A stretch of DNA of 64,000 nucleotides from SHZI01 sp963802215 (GCA_963802215.1 CAWDHQ010000001.1:1240001-1304000); one strand, 5' to 3'. Numbered from the stretch's first letter, positions 14,578 to 23,025 are shown. The notes: generated by a model from the letters alone, not told the origin. Numbers and translations are program-made.

Positions 14578-15617
14578 GCAAGACCATGAACCGACCCCAG
14601 CAATGTCTCAACCGCCGCCAGCTCCTGGCGGGCGGCACCGTGCTGGCCGCCGGCACCGCCCTCGCCGCCTGCAGCGGAGGCGAGGACAAGCCCATCGTCC
14701 GCCCTGAGGGCGTGCCGCTGGGACCCTACGGCGGCGAGTCCACGGCCGAGCAGGTCGTGGAGGGCCTCGATCTCACCGGCAAGACGGCGCTCGTCACGGG
14801 CGCGAACTCCGGGCTGGGTTACGAGACCGCGCGCGTGCTCGCGCTGCGCGGAGCACATGTCATCTGCGCGGCGCGCACGATCGAGAAGGCCGGGCAGGCC
14901 TGTGCCGGGATCCAGGGCCGCACGACACCGGTCGCCATCGAGCTTACCGACTTCCCCTCCATCGTCGCGGGCACGGACGCGGTCAGGGCGCTTGACCTGC
15001 CCATCGACATGCTGATCCTGAACGCCGGGATCATGGCGCTGCCCGAACTCGAGCAGGTCTACGGGCTGGAGAAGCAGTTCGTCACCAATCACCTGGGCCA
15101 CTTCATCGTTGGCAACCGGCTGCTGCCCCAGGTGCAGTCGGCACCCCAGGGCCGGGTCGTGGTCCTCACCAGCAGCGGCTACCAGTGGGCGCCGGAATCC
15201 GGCATCGAGTTCGATAACCTCTCCGGCAAGCGGGACTACAACCCCAACAGGATGTACGGCCAGTCCAAGCTCGCCAATCACCTCTACGTGCGGCAACTGG
15301 CGAAGAACCTCGCGGGGACCACGACCACGGCGAACTCGGTGCATCCCGGCGTGATCATGACCAACCTGGGCCGCAGCTTCCCTGAGTGGCAGAAGGTCGC
15401 TGCGAAGCTGATCGGCTGGACCTTCATGAAGAGCGTCGAGGCGGGCACGGCCACCACCTGCTACGTGGCCACGGCGCCCGCGCTGGCGACCGTGAGCGGG
15501 CACTATTTCGCCGACTGCAACCCCGAGGTGCCGGGAGGCCAGATGCAGAACGACGAGCTGGCGGCGAAGCTGTGGCAGGTGTCCGAAGAACTCACCCGCC
15601 CCCATCTCCTCTCATGA
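14574..15617 (+). CDS. Tat-exported short-chain dehydrogenase lipoprotein, copy A
   Basis: A 347-residue classical SDR preceded by a twin-arginine lipoprotein signal (LNRRQLLAGG, lipobox near LAAC). The enzyme part has the cofactor motif TGANSGLGYE, NAG (LILNAGIM) and YGQSK as the catalytic Tyr/Lys; an insertion FDNLSGKRDYN before the Tyr is typical of the retinol dehydrogenase/WWOX group. ATG 14574 overlaps the upstream stop; ATG 14586 is possible. About two-thirds identical by eye to the next gene, so a tandem duplication. Tat export would allow cofactor to be loaded in the cytoplasm, as in glucose-fructose oxidoreductase (inference). Confidence 0.88.
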   Translation: MSKTMNRPQQCLNRRQLLAGGTVLAAGTALAACSGGEDKPIVRPEGVPLGPYGGESTAEQVVEGLDLTGKTALVTGANSGLGYETARVLALRGAHVICAARTIEKAGQACAGIQGRTTPVAIELTDFPSIVAGTDAVRALDLPIDMLILNAGIMALPELEQVYGLEKQFVTNHLGHFIVGNRLLPQVQSAPQGRVVVLTSSGYQWAPESGIEFDNLSGKRDYNPNRMYGQSKLANHLYVRQLAKNLAGTTTTANSVHPGVIMTNLGRSFPEWQKVAAKLIGWTFMKSVEAGTATTCYVATAPALATVSGHYFADCNPEVPGGQMQNDELAAKLWQVSEELTRPHLLS

Positions 15618-16699
15618 ACGTTCGCAGGAGCGCCTTCAGGCGCAACATCGCTCCTGATGGCCGGATTGTCGCGCCTGAAGGCGCTCCTACCGTCAGCAGA
15701 CGTGAACTCCTGCTGGGCGGCGCGGCCCTGATTACCACGACCACGCTCGCCGGCTGCGGCCGGGCGGAGGTCGCCCGGCCGGAGGGCGTGCCACTCGGGC
15801 CCTTCGGACCGGACTCCACGGCGGAGGAAGTCACGGAGGGCATGGACCTCACCGGCACCACCGCGCTAGTTACCGGCGCCAACTCCGGCCTGGGCTACGA
15901 GAGCATGCGCGTGCTGGCCCTGCGGGGTGCCCACGTGATCGGCACTGCGCGCACGCTCGACAAGGCCGCCGAGGCCTGCGCCTCGGTGCCCGGGCGCACG
16001 ACGCCGGCAGTACTGGAACTCACGGACTTCGGCTCCGTGGTGGCCTGCGCGACGCAGGTGGCCGCCCTCGGTGTCCCGCTGGACATCCTGATGTGCAATG
16101 CCGGCGTGATGGAGGTGCCGACGGCCGAGCAGATCAACGGCATCGAGCGGCACTTCGTCACCAACCACCTGGGTCACTTCCTGCTGACCCGGCGCCTGAT
16201 TCCGCAACTGACCGCCGCGCCCCAGGGCCGCGTCGTCGTCGTGTCCAGCGGCGCCTACAAGCAGGCGCCGGCATCAGGCATCGAGTTCGACAACCTGTCC
16301 GGCGAGCGGGACTACGAGCCGCGCAAGGCCTACGGGCAGTCCAAGCTCGCGAACTACCTGTTCGTCCGGGAGCTGGCCCGCCGCATGGAGGGCACGCGGG
16401 TCACCGCCAACGCCCTGCAGCCGGGCGTGATCATGACGAACCTGGGCCGCTACCTGCCCTGGTACCAGGTCATCACGGCACAGCTACTGGGCTGGACCTT
16501 CATGAAGAGCGTCGAGGCGGGCGCCTCGACCCAGGTGTACCTCGCCACCTGGCCAAAGCTCGCCGGCGTCAGCGGCTGTTTCTTCAAGGACTGCAACCCG
16601 TTCCTGCCGGGCGGCAACATGGAAAACGACGGGCTGGCGGCGAAGCTGTGGGCGGTGTCCGAGGACCTCACGCGACCCTACCTGGAGATAGCATCATGA
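15614..16699 (+). CDS. Tat-exported short-chain dehydrogenase lipoprotein, copy B with repeat-encoded N-terminus
   Basis: A 361-residue paralogue of the preceding gene: TGANSGLGYE, NAG (LMCNAGVM), YGQSKLANY, and the same GWTFMKSVEAG segment. The Tat signal (VSRRELLLGGAAL, lipobox LAGC) is not at the very N-terminus: residues about 4-27 before it are encoded by two inverted copies of the dispersed repeat, so the leader is abnormally long. Either translation starts here, by overlap with the upstream stop, or at a later site just before SRRELLL; no ATG, and no in-frame GTG or TTG that I can see, fits the latter. The operon position and the duplication suggest the two copies diverged in substrate. 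Confidence 0.85.
   Translation: MNVRRSAFRRNIAPDGRIVAPEGAPTVSRRELLLGGAALITTTTLAGCGRAEVARPEGVPLGPFGPDSTAEEVTEGMDLTGTTALVTGANSGLGYESMRVLALRGAHVIGTARTLDKAAEACASVPGRTTPAVLELTDFGSVVACATQVAALGVPLDILMCNAGVMEVPTAEQINGIERHFVTNHLGHFLLTRRLIPQLTAAPQGRVVVVSSGAYKQAPASGIEFDNLSGERDYEPRKAYGQSKLANYLFVRELARRMEGTRVTANALQPGVIMTNLGRYLPWYQVITAQLLGWTFMKSVEAGASTQVYLATWPKLAGVSGCFFKDCNPFLPGGNMENDGLAAKLWAVSEDLTRPYLEIAS
15624..15646 (+). repeat. REP-like hairpin unit 6, in coding sequence
   Basis: Copy beginning GCAG instead of GTAG and ending in AAC instead of GAC, located in the first codons of SDR copy B and inverted relative to unit 7. Confidence 0.85.
15668..15690 (-). repeat. REP-like hairpin unit 7, in coding sequence
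   Basis: Perfect copy; on the plus strand it encodes VAPEGAPT within the leader of SDR copy B. Units 6 and 7 form a 67-bp inverted pair. Confidence 0.9.
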
Positions 16700-17484
16700 C
16701 TTTCAACGCCACACGCCGCTGGCTGCTGCTTGCCGCGGCACTGGTCGCGCTGCCGCTCACCGGGGCCCAGGCCGCCGCGCCGGAACGCACGGTACTCATC
16801 ACGGGCGCCAACCGGGGCATCGGCCTGGAATTCGTGAAGCAATACACGGCCCTGGGTTGGCGGGTCATTGCCACCACCCGGGATCCGGCCTCGGCCGGCG
16901 AGCTGAAGGCATTCGCCGCCGCCCACGAGAACGTGCTCGTGGAGAAGCTCGACCTGCTGGATCATCCCGGCATCGACTCGCTGGCGCAGAAGTACGCTGC
17001 CCAGCCCATCGACGTGCTGATCAACAACGCGGGCCTGATGCAGGGGCCCGACAGGGGCCAGATGGTCGGCACCATCGATTATGCGGAGTTCGACCGCTTC
17101 TACAGGACCAACGCCATGGGCCCGCTCAAGGTGTCGGAGGCGTTCTACCCCCACGTGAAGGCCGGCAATCTCAAGGTCATGGCGGCGCTGACCACTGGCA
17201 AGGGGAAGCGCGGCATTCCGGTTCCGGGCTTCACGCTCTACAAGACCAGCAAGGCGGCCCTGGACGCCATCCAGCAGGAGATCGCGCTGCGCTGGAAGAA
17301 CCAGGGCATCAAGGTCGTCACCCTCAATCCCGGCCGGGTGCTGACCCACGGCGAGCCCGCGAGCCCGGGCCAGTCCACGGTGAGCGCCGGGGACAGCATC
17401 CGGGGCATGATCGGCGTCATCGACAAGCTCACGATGGAACAGAGCGGCCAGACGATCCAGTGGGACGGCGAGCGCCTCGAATAG
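16696..17484 (+). CDS. Exported short-chain dehydrogenase, third in operon
   Basis: A 262-residue SDR with a Sec-like signal (LLLAAALVALPLTGAQA). Motifs are TGANRGIG, NNAG (LINNAGLM) and YKTSK. The region that normally holds the catalytic Ser reads MAALTTGKG, so a Thr may replace it; in the exported relative at 22220 the same place reads NMSSAVGS. The substrate pocket is otherwise SDR-like, and the C-terminus ends SGQTIQWDGERLE. ATG overlaps the stop of copy B. Function unknown; carbonyl or alcohol oxidoreduction outside the cytoplasm is inferred. Confidence 0.85.
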   Translation: MTFNATRRWLLLAAALVALPLTGAQAAAPERTVLITGANRGIGLEFVKQYTALGWRVIATTRDPASAGELKAFAAAHENVLVEKLDLLDHPGIDSLAQKYAAQPIDVLINNAGLMQGPDRGQMVGTIDYAEFDRFYRTNAMGPLKVSEAFYPHVKAGNLKVMAALTTGKGKRGIPVPGFTLYKTSKAALDAIQQEIALRWKNQGIKVVTLNPGRVLTHGEPASPGQSTVSAGDSIRGMIGVIDKLTMEQSGQTIQWDGERLE

Positions 17485-17495
17485 GGAGCAGCAGC

Positions 17496-18842
17496 ATGAA
17501 GAACGCAGCGACATTCCTGGCAACCATCGCGCTAGCCCTGCCGGGCCTGGCCCTCTCCCCGCCGGCGGTTGCCACGGACGAGCCGTGGCTGCAGGTCAGC
17601 GAGCCCGGCCGCCGGGCCACCAGCCCCGAGATCGCGGTCGGGCCCGACGGCGGCATCAACGTGATCTGGCTGGACCGGGGCCTGACCGCGGAACGCCCCG
17701 CCGAGAAGCCCCGCAAGCCCGGTGAGCACAGCCACCGGTCCGCCACCGACCTGCACTTCGCCCGCTCCACGGATGGCGGGCGCACCTGGTCGCAGCCGGT
17801 CCGGGTGAACAGCGAGCCCGGTTCGGTCTGGGGCTTCGCCGTGAGCAAGCCGCGGATCGCCGCCGGCCGGTCCGGCACCATCCACGTGTTCTTCCCCGGC
17901 AACGAGCGCTCGCCGGTCACGAAACTCGACGTGGTGACTGCGCAGTACACCCGGTCCACGGATGGCGGCCGCACCTTCGAAGCGGCCCGGACGATCAACC
18001 GGCCGCCGGATTTCGATCGCACGGACGTCCTCGGCGAGGGCCTGTCGGCCACCTTCTCGTTCGGCACCATGGGCGTGGCGCCGGACGGCACCGTGGTCGC
18101 ATTCTGGCAGGACATCGGTGACATGCAGAAGACGGCCGACGGCGCCAACGCGCACATGGCCACCTCCACCGACGACGGCCGGACCTTCAGCGCCGAGCGC
18201 GCCACCATCAGCAACGACGCCGTCTGTCCCTGCTGCCAGCTGACCGTCGCCTTCGGCGCCGACGCCCTGTTCCTGGGCTACCGGAAGATCTACGCCGACG
18301 GCCGCGACAGCACCGTGGCGCGCTCGAACGACGCCGGGCAAAACTTCGCGAGCGAGGGCCGGCTGCCGTTCGGCGAGTGGAAGATCGACGGCTGTCCCCT
18401 GAAGCCGACGGAGCTCGCGGTGGACGGGCCCCGGGTGTACGCCGCCTCCTACACCGGTGGCATGGAGCCCGCGGGAGTTTACTTCGCCCGGTCGACGGAC
18501 GGCGGGAAGACGTTCGCCGGCAGCCAGCTCGTCCACCCCGGTGCGCCCTACTCCGACGCCCCCGAAATGACCGTCGCCCCCGATGGCTTCCTGCGCATCG
18601 TCTGGCAGGCCAAGGCCGACGTGAAGACCGGCGGTCCCCGGCGCCTGTACACGGCCCAGTCAGGCGACCAGGGCAAGACGCTGTCCGCGCCGGTGGAAAT
18701 ACCAACGCCGCCCGGCAACTCCGCCTGGCCCGCCAGCGCCGTCGCGCCGGACGGCACGGTCTACGTCACCTGGGAACAGGAGGGCGAACGGGTTTTCGTC
18801 ACCCGGCTGGGCGACGCCACGAGGGCCGCCGCCAGCCGCTGA
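17496..18842 (+). CDS. Exported BNR/Asp-box sialidase-like propeller protein
   Basis: A 448-residue secreted protein with a signal peptide (LATIALALPGLALS). It contains repeated Asp-box motifs (STDGGRTW, STDGGRTF, STDDGRTF, SNDAGQNF, STDGGKTF, SGDQGKTL) marking the blades of a six-bladed propeller. A CPCC cluster (DAVCPCCQL) lies in the middle. The arginine triad of true sialidases cannot be assigned, so enzymatic activity is uncertain; many such exported proteins bind ligands or metals. GGGAG precedes ATG 17496. Last gene of the exported operon; a 12-bp-stem hairpin follows. Confidence 0.85.
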   Translation: MKNAATFLATIALALPGLALSPPAVATDEPWLQVSEPGRRATSPEIAVGPDGGINVIWLDRGLTAERPAEKPRKPGEHSHRSATDLHFARSTDGGRTWSQPVRVNSEPGSVWGFAVSKPRIAAGRSGTIHVFFPGNERSPVTKLDVVTAQYTRSTDGGRTFEAARTINRPPDFDRTDVLGEGLSATFSFGTMGVAPDGTVVAFWQDIGDMQKTADGANAHMATSTDDGRTFSAERATISNDAVCPCCQLTVAFGADALFLGYRKIYADGRDSTVARSNDAGQNFASEGRLPFGEWKIDGCPLKPTELAVDGPRVYAASYTGGMEPAGVYFARSTDGGKTFAGSQLVHPGAPYSDAPEMTVAPDGFLRIVWQAKADVKTGGPRRLYTAQSGDQGKTLSAPVEIPTPPGNSAWPASAVAPDGTVYVTWEQEGERVFVTRLGDATRAAASR

Positions 18843-18870
18843 TCGCGCCGCGGCGCGACTTATGTGCGAT

Positions 18871-18897
18871 CGCCGCCCCCGGCTGCCGGGGGCGGCG
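18871..18897 (+). terminator. Strong hairpin after the exported operon
   Basis: Perfect 12-bp GC stem (CGCCGCCCCCGG) with a 3-nt loop, located 29 bp after the propeller gene stop. There is no T-run after it, so factor-independent termination is uncertain; it may act as an mRNA 3' stabiliser. Confidence 0.5.
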
Positions 18898-18935
18898 GAT
18901 ACTCGGGGCAAACCAGAACAGGGACCCTGCCCTGC

Positions 18936-19466
18936 ATGCGCCCCGCCCCGCTCCTGATTGCCCTGATCCTCGGCGCCACTGACGTGGTTGCAGCCTCCTG
19001 GCAGATCGCTGCCGGGCCCACCCGTTCGGACGGCAGCGCCCTGGAGATCGCCCGGAGCACGGCCCGCTGGGAAACGGCCCTGGGCTTCGTGTCCGAACAG
19101 GCAGTCGACGTCCGCACCCTGCAGGACACCTGCACCGCGGGCGCCACCGGACTCGAGTGCGTGACGCTGTCCGGGACGGCGGAGCGGCCGGTGGCCAGCT
19201 ATGGCTACCTGAGCGTCCAGCGGAAGTGGAGCTTCCGGGAGGGCGACAGGCTGCAGCCCACCCTGGGAATCGGCGTGGTCGCCAACAGCGACACGAATCC
19301 CTACGTGTCCTCCGCGCTGACCTTCTCCCTGTCCGCCGGCCTGCGGATCAGCAGGCGCTGGACCGTCGAGTGGCGGCACTTCAGCAACGCGGGGCTGGAA
19401 CAGCCCAACCTGGGCCAGGACATACTTTTGCTCCGGGGGACGTTCGGGGGTGGCGGTGGGCCCTGA
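18936..19466 (+). CDS. pagL: PagL-like lipid A 3-O-deacylase (acyloxyacyl hydrolase family)
   Basis: A 176-residue outer-membrane barrel with a signal peptide (PLLIALILGATDVVAA). Near the C-terminus it has WRHFSNAGLEQPNLGQDIL, matching the PagL catalytic H-x-S-N motif and the downstream PN.G acidic position. Before it are alternating strands (YGYLSVQRKWSF, PTLGIGVVANS, LTFSLSAGLRIS). The family removes an acyl chain from lipid A in the outer membrane. ATG 18936 is chosen because the signal peptide follows; the frame is open further upstream. It follows the exported operon but a hairpin separates them. Confidence 0.8.
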   Translation: MRPAPLLIALILGATDVVAASWQIAAGPTRSDGSALEIARSTARWETALGFVSEQAVDVRTLQDTCTAGATGLECVTLSGTAERPVASYGYLSVQRKWSFREGDRLQPTLGIGVVANSDTNPYVSSALTFSLSAGLRISRRWTVEWRHFSNAGLEQPNLGQDILLLRGTFGGGGGP

Positions 19467-19600
19467 ATGACCGCCCCCTTATGTAAAGCCGGCCCCTTTC
19501 ATGAACTTTCGGAAAGGCATAGAGTCCGGAAGTACTAATAACGACAAGACGCAGCCACATAACTATTAGAAGTATGCTGAAAACCCTGGAGGATTATTTT
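19467..19600 (+). other. Leader region before the second PEP-CTERM gene
   Basis: 134 bp, noticeably AT-richer than its surroundings, including an untranslated AT-rich stretch (ACTAATAACGAC...ATAACTATTAG) and GGAGG at 19589-19593. It probably holds the promoter, but I could not identify a convincing -35/-10 pair. Confidence 0.4.
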
Positions 19601-20413
19601 GTGAGAAAAGCAGTATTGGCAGCAGCCACCCTGATGTTGCTTGGCGCCTCCGGCGTCGCCAGCGCCCTTTCGGTCACGCTGACCGCCCACAACCAGCGCA
19701 GCAGCAGCGGCACACTGAGCACGCTCAAGTGGGCCACCTGCGCACCGACCGGCGCGACGAACCCCTGCTACAGCACCAGCCTGGTTTCCTCGGGCGGCAT
19801 CTGGTCGAATGCGAACACCACCGGATCAACTGCCGTCTGGAACTGGGATAACGACACCGGCGTGCTCTCCATGACCGGCATCTTCCAGTCGACATCCTTT
19901 GTCTCGAGCAACGCCAACGGCTCGCCGGTCATCAGTGACAAGGTCACCGACATGGTGATCAACACGACGGCCATGACGACGACGGCCGCCAGCTACGAGT
20001 GCGTCGAGGGAACGTTCCTCGCCTCTGTCGGGGCGCACGGCTGCGCCAATGTCTCGCTGGGTGATGACTTCAGCTTTGGCAGCTCGATGGCCTACAACGT
20101 GGGCGGCAATGCCAACTGCGTCCAGCGCTCGATCGGCGGCGATGACGTCGGCACGGGCAATCCCCGCGGCCTGATGTCGGTGGCTGGCGGCGGTGGCTGC
20201 GACGCTACGGACGGCGCCTTCAACCTGTGGACGGTCGCCTCCTACACGGGTCCGGGCGGGCAGCTGATCCTTTCCAACGGCGTTCCGCTCGGCAACGCCG
20301 GCACGAACTACCTGACGTTCTCGGTGGTGCCGGTGCCGGCCGCCGTCTGGCTGTTCGGTTCTGCCCTGGGCTTCCTGGGCCTGGCCCGCCGCCGCGCGGT
20401 GGCGGCTGCCTGA
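19601..20413 (+). CDS. PEP-CTERM sorting-domain exported protein, second copy type
   Basis: A 270-residue exported protein. GTG 19601 is preferred over an upstream ATG at 19574 because GGAGG lies 8 nt before it and the signal peptide (RKAVLAAATLMLLGASGVASA) begins immediately. The body is Ser/Thr/Asn/Gly-rich with several Cys and short strands. The C-terminus is VPVPAAVWLFGSALG, a hydrophobic helix and LARRRAVAAA, nearly the same as the protein at 493-1239, so both should be handled by the same exosortase. A rho-independent terminator follows. Function of the body unknown. Confidence 0.9.
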   Translation: MRKAVLAAATLMLLGASGVASALSVTLTAHNQRSSSGTLSTLKWATCAPTGATNPCYSTSLVSSGGIWSNANTTGSTAVWNWDNDTGVLSMTGIFQSTSFVSSNANGSPVISDKVTDMVINTTAMTTTAASYECVEGTFLASVGAHGCANVSLGDDFSFGSSMAYNVGGNANCVQRSIGGDDVGTGNPRGLMSVAGGGGCDATDGAFNLWTVASYTGPGGQLILSNGVPLGNAGTNYLTFSVVPVPAAVWLFGSALGFLGLARRRAVAAA

Positions 20414-20465
20414 AGCCTGGTGCCTGACGCCTGACGGCACCGGGCCACAAGGTCCGGCGCCCCGG

Positions 20466-20497
20466 AAAACCCCGCCTCGTGCGGGGTTTTCTTTTTT
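20466..20497 (+). terminator. Rho-independent terminator after the PEP-CTERM gene
   Basis: AAAACCCCGC, loop CTCGT, GCGGGGTTTT, then CTTTTTT: a 10-bp stem followed by a T-run, 53 bp after the stop codon. Confidence 0.9.
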
Positions 20498-20516
20498 GGG
20501 CGGGATCTTTTGGCGG

Positions 20517-20540
20517 GATCGCGGCTGAAGCCGGCCCTAC
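20517..20540 (-). repeat. REP-like hairpin unit 8 (variant), supplies a stop codon
   Basis: Variant copy starting GTAGGGCCGGC on the minus strand; its TAG (20537-20539) is the stop of the FAD oxidase gene. Confidence 0.75.
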
Positions 20541-22117
20541 AACTGCAGCGCCCCGGGATTCATCAGGTTCCGGGGGTCCACGGACTTCTTCAGGTCCCGC
20601 AGCAGCCGGGCCGCCTCGGGATCGCGGCCGGTCATGTAGGGGTAGCTCTTGCCCACCTGCATGTGGATCGCACCCGCCGAGGCGAACAGCTCGGCGATCT
20701 TCTGCCGCAGCTCCCGCACCAGCGCGCGCCCCTCCGGGTTGGCCGGGTACTCCGGGAGCATTTTGAGGTAATCCTGGGGCAGGAAACGCTTGTGGAAGCT
20801 GGTCCGGTCGTCCTCCCAGTAGAACACCGGCTCGTACAGGAAGCCGTGGGTATTGACGGTCATGTACATGGTGCCCTTGTCCACTTTGGCCTTGCGCATC
20901 CTGTCCGCGTTGTCGGCGTAGAGCTTCTGCAGTTTCTGGTGGAACTCGGCCATTTTCGAGAAGGGCAGGATGCCGTGCTGCGGGACCCAGCGCTCGCCCT
21001 TCGGCCCCAGAATCGGATAGAGCGGAATGAACGGCATGGCGCGGATGACGGTCGGGATCGTGTTGGCCGTCTCGGTGCCGATGCCCTCCATGGCGCTGCG
21101 GAGGATGGCAAGCTTTGCATTGACCTCGGCCTGACAGACCCCCTCCACGGTGTAGTGGGCCGAGTAGTTATGGCCCGCCAGGAAGCGCTTGCCCGCCGCC
21201 GCCATCTTCACCAGCTTGATGCCGGCCTCCAGCGGGTTGCGGGCCGTCTTCGCCACCGCCCAGGCCGCGCCGATGGCGTCGCTGGCGTCCGTACTGGAGA
21301 GCTGGCCCTGCTGCAGCTTGGGGTCCAGGCCGAAATTGTCGGAGGCCACTCCCTCCCGCGCCGCCGCCGCCATGCCGCGCGACATGGCGTCAAAGGTGTC
21401 GAAGCCGAAGGACGCGGTGCCGAAGAACGGCGGGCTCTTGATCAGCTTGAGGGAAATCCGGGCCTTGACGCCCAGGGCGCCGGCATCGCCGGTGAAGAAC
21501 CCCGTGAGGTCGGGGCCGTACCAGCGGAAGAAGCCCGAGCCGTTCGCCGCGGCCCGGGACCCGGTCTTCAGGATCTCGCCATTGGCCAGCACCACCTCGA
21601 AGGTCAGGACGGCGTCGGCGGAAATGCCGTTCGTGCCGGACCCGAGGCTGGCGCTGTTCTGGGACATGGAGCCGCCCACGGTCGCCTTGATGCCGGAGAA
21701 CGGACCCCAGAAGGTGGTGCGCAGGCCTTTGGGCTTCAGGGCCTGCCACAGGTCGTGCCAGGTGATGCCCGGCTCGACGGTGACGTACATGTCGCCCTCG
21801 TTGAGCTCGACGATGCGGTTCAGCCGCCCGGTGTCGATCAGGATGGAGTTGCTGACGGCCGGCAGGTAACCGTCCGTGTAGGAGGCGCCGCCCCCCCGGG
21901 GCACGACCGCCACCCCCGCCGACGTGGCGGTGCGCACGACCTTCTGCAGCTCCTCCACGGTGCCCGGCTGCACCACGGCGACGGGCAGTTCGAGCTGGTT
22001 GTAGACGTCCATCGCGTAGAAGTCGCGATCGGTGTCGCCGGTGAGGACGTGGGCCTGCCCCACAATCGCGGCGAGGTCGGCCAGCAGGCTGCTGGAGGGC
22101 ATGGGATTGGCGGACAT
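20537..22117 (-). CDS. FAD-linked oxidase (GlcD / 4-cresol dehydrogenase-like)
   Basis: A 526-residue flavoprotein of the PCMH/VAO group. The N-terminal FAD domain has VVQPGTVEELQKVV, PRGGGASYTDGYLP (pyrophosphate binding), VEPGITWHDL and GGSMSQNSASLGSGTNG; the C-terminal cap ends with the family signature VDPRNLMNPG. Relatives oxidise D-lactate, glycolate or p-alkylphenols. The length and a long aromatic-rich cap resemble the 4-cresol dehydrogenase/vanillyl-alcohol oxidase branch, but the substrate cannot be read. AGGAG precedes the ATG. No cytochrome partner is adjacent. Its stop codon lies in REP-like unit 8. Confidence 0.88.
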   Translation of the reverse strand: MSANPMPSSSLLADLAAIVGQAHVLTGDTDRDFYAMDVYNQLELPVAVVQPGTVEELQKVVRTATSAGVAVVPRGGGASYTDGYLPAVSNSILIDTGRLNRIVELNEGDMYVTVEPGITWHDLWQALKPKGLRTTFWGPFSGIKATVGGSMSQNSASLGSGTNGISADAVLTFEVVLANGEILKTGSRAAANGSGFFRWYGPDLTGFFTGDAGALGVKARISLKLIKSPPFFGTASFGFDTFDAMSRGMAAAAREGVASDNFGLDPKLQQGQLSSTDASDAIGAAWAVAKTARNPLEAGIKLVKMAAAGKRFLAGHNYSAHYTVEGVCQAEVNAKLAILRSAMEGIGTETANTIPTVIRAMPFIPLYPILGPKGERWVPQHGILPFSKMAEFHQKLQKLYADNADRMRKAKVDKGTMYMTVNTHGFLYEPVFYWEDDRTSFHKRFLPQDYLKMLPEYPANPEGRALVRELRQKIAELFASAGAIHMQVGKSYPYMTGRDPEAARLLRDLKKSVDPRNLMNPGALQL

Positions 22118-22219
22118 GAATCGGCTCCTAGGACTGTCGGGCGGCCACCGGCGGCTCGTGGCCGGGATCCGCCGGGGCTGCTAGCCTAAGGCCCGCACAG
22201 GCATTTTGGGAATGATTTT

Positions 22220-23020
22220 ATGCGGTTCGGCTCCTTCCTGGTGGCCCTGGTCCTGGCCGTTCTGGCCACGTCGCCTGCCAGGGCCGGGGATGACACCTCC
22301 CCCTACACCGTCCTGATCACCGGCGCCAACCGGGGCATTGGCTACGAGCTGGCCCGGCAGTACGCGGAGCGCGGGTGGACGGTGATAGCCACGGCCCGCA
22401 GGCCCGGTGACGCCGACGACCTGCAGGCGCTCGCCGCACAGCGCGACAACGTACGTATCGAGAAGCTCGACGTCACCAGCGACCGCAGCGTCCGGGCGCT
22501 GGCCGCGCGCTACGAGGGCACGCCGATCGATGTGCTCATCAACAACGCCGGCATCCTCGGCGACACCACGGCCCAGAAGTACGGCACCTACGATTTTGAC
22601 GTCCTCGACGAGATCGCCGACGTGAACCTCGAGGGTCCGTTGCGCATGGTCGAGGCCTTCATGGACAACGTGGCGGCCAGCCGCCAGAAGAAGATCATGA
22701 ACATGTCGAGCGCGGTGGGCTCCATCGAGCTGACCTTCGGTGGCCAGGTGTTCTACCGGAGCAGCAAGGCCGCGCTGAACATGGCCATGCGGACCCTCTC
22801 GAAGGAGGTGAAGCGGGATCCGGACCCGAACCGCAAGGCGCTCATCTTCGGGATGATCAATCCCGGCATAGTCGACACCGGCTTCGCGAAGAACGTGCCG
22901 GTGCCGATGATCACGGCGAGTGAATCCGCCGCGAAGTGCATCGCCGTCATCGACAGCTACACGCCGGAGAAGTCGGGCACGTTCCTCGACTACAACAAGG
23001 GCACGAAGCTGCCCTGGTAG
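22220..23020 (+). CDS. Exported short-chain dehydrogenase
   Basis: A 266-residue SDR with a Sec signal peptide (LVALVLAVLATSPARAG). The enzyme part has TGANRGIGYE, NNAG (LINNAGIL), Ser in NMSSAVGS and YRSSK. It resembles the SDR at 16696 (same TGANRGIG start and WTVIATARRP segment), so it is probably an outlying relative of the exported operon. The ribosome-binding site is GGGAATG. It stands alone between the FAD oxidase and the MscS channel. Substrate unknown. Confidence 0.87.
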   Translation: MRFGSFLVALVLAVLATSPARAGDDTSPYTVLITGANRGIGYELARQYAERGWTVIATARRPGDADDLQALAAQRDNVRIEKLDVTSDRSVRALAARYEGTPIDVLINNAGILGDTTAQKYGTYDFDVLDEIADVNLEGPLRMVEAFMDNVAASRQKKIMNMSSAVGSIELTFGGQVFYRSSKAALNMAMRTLSKEVKRDPDPNRKALIFGMINPGIVDTGFAKNVPVPMITASESAAKCIAVIDSYTPEKSGTFLDYNKGTKLPW

Positions 23021-23025
23021 GCCGC

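Noticed and set aside
18871..18897. Riboswitch or small RNA at the hairpin before the PagL-like gene
   Set aside because: It is one simple GC stem with a 3-nt loop; nothing supports a ligand-binding fold.
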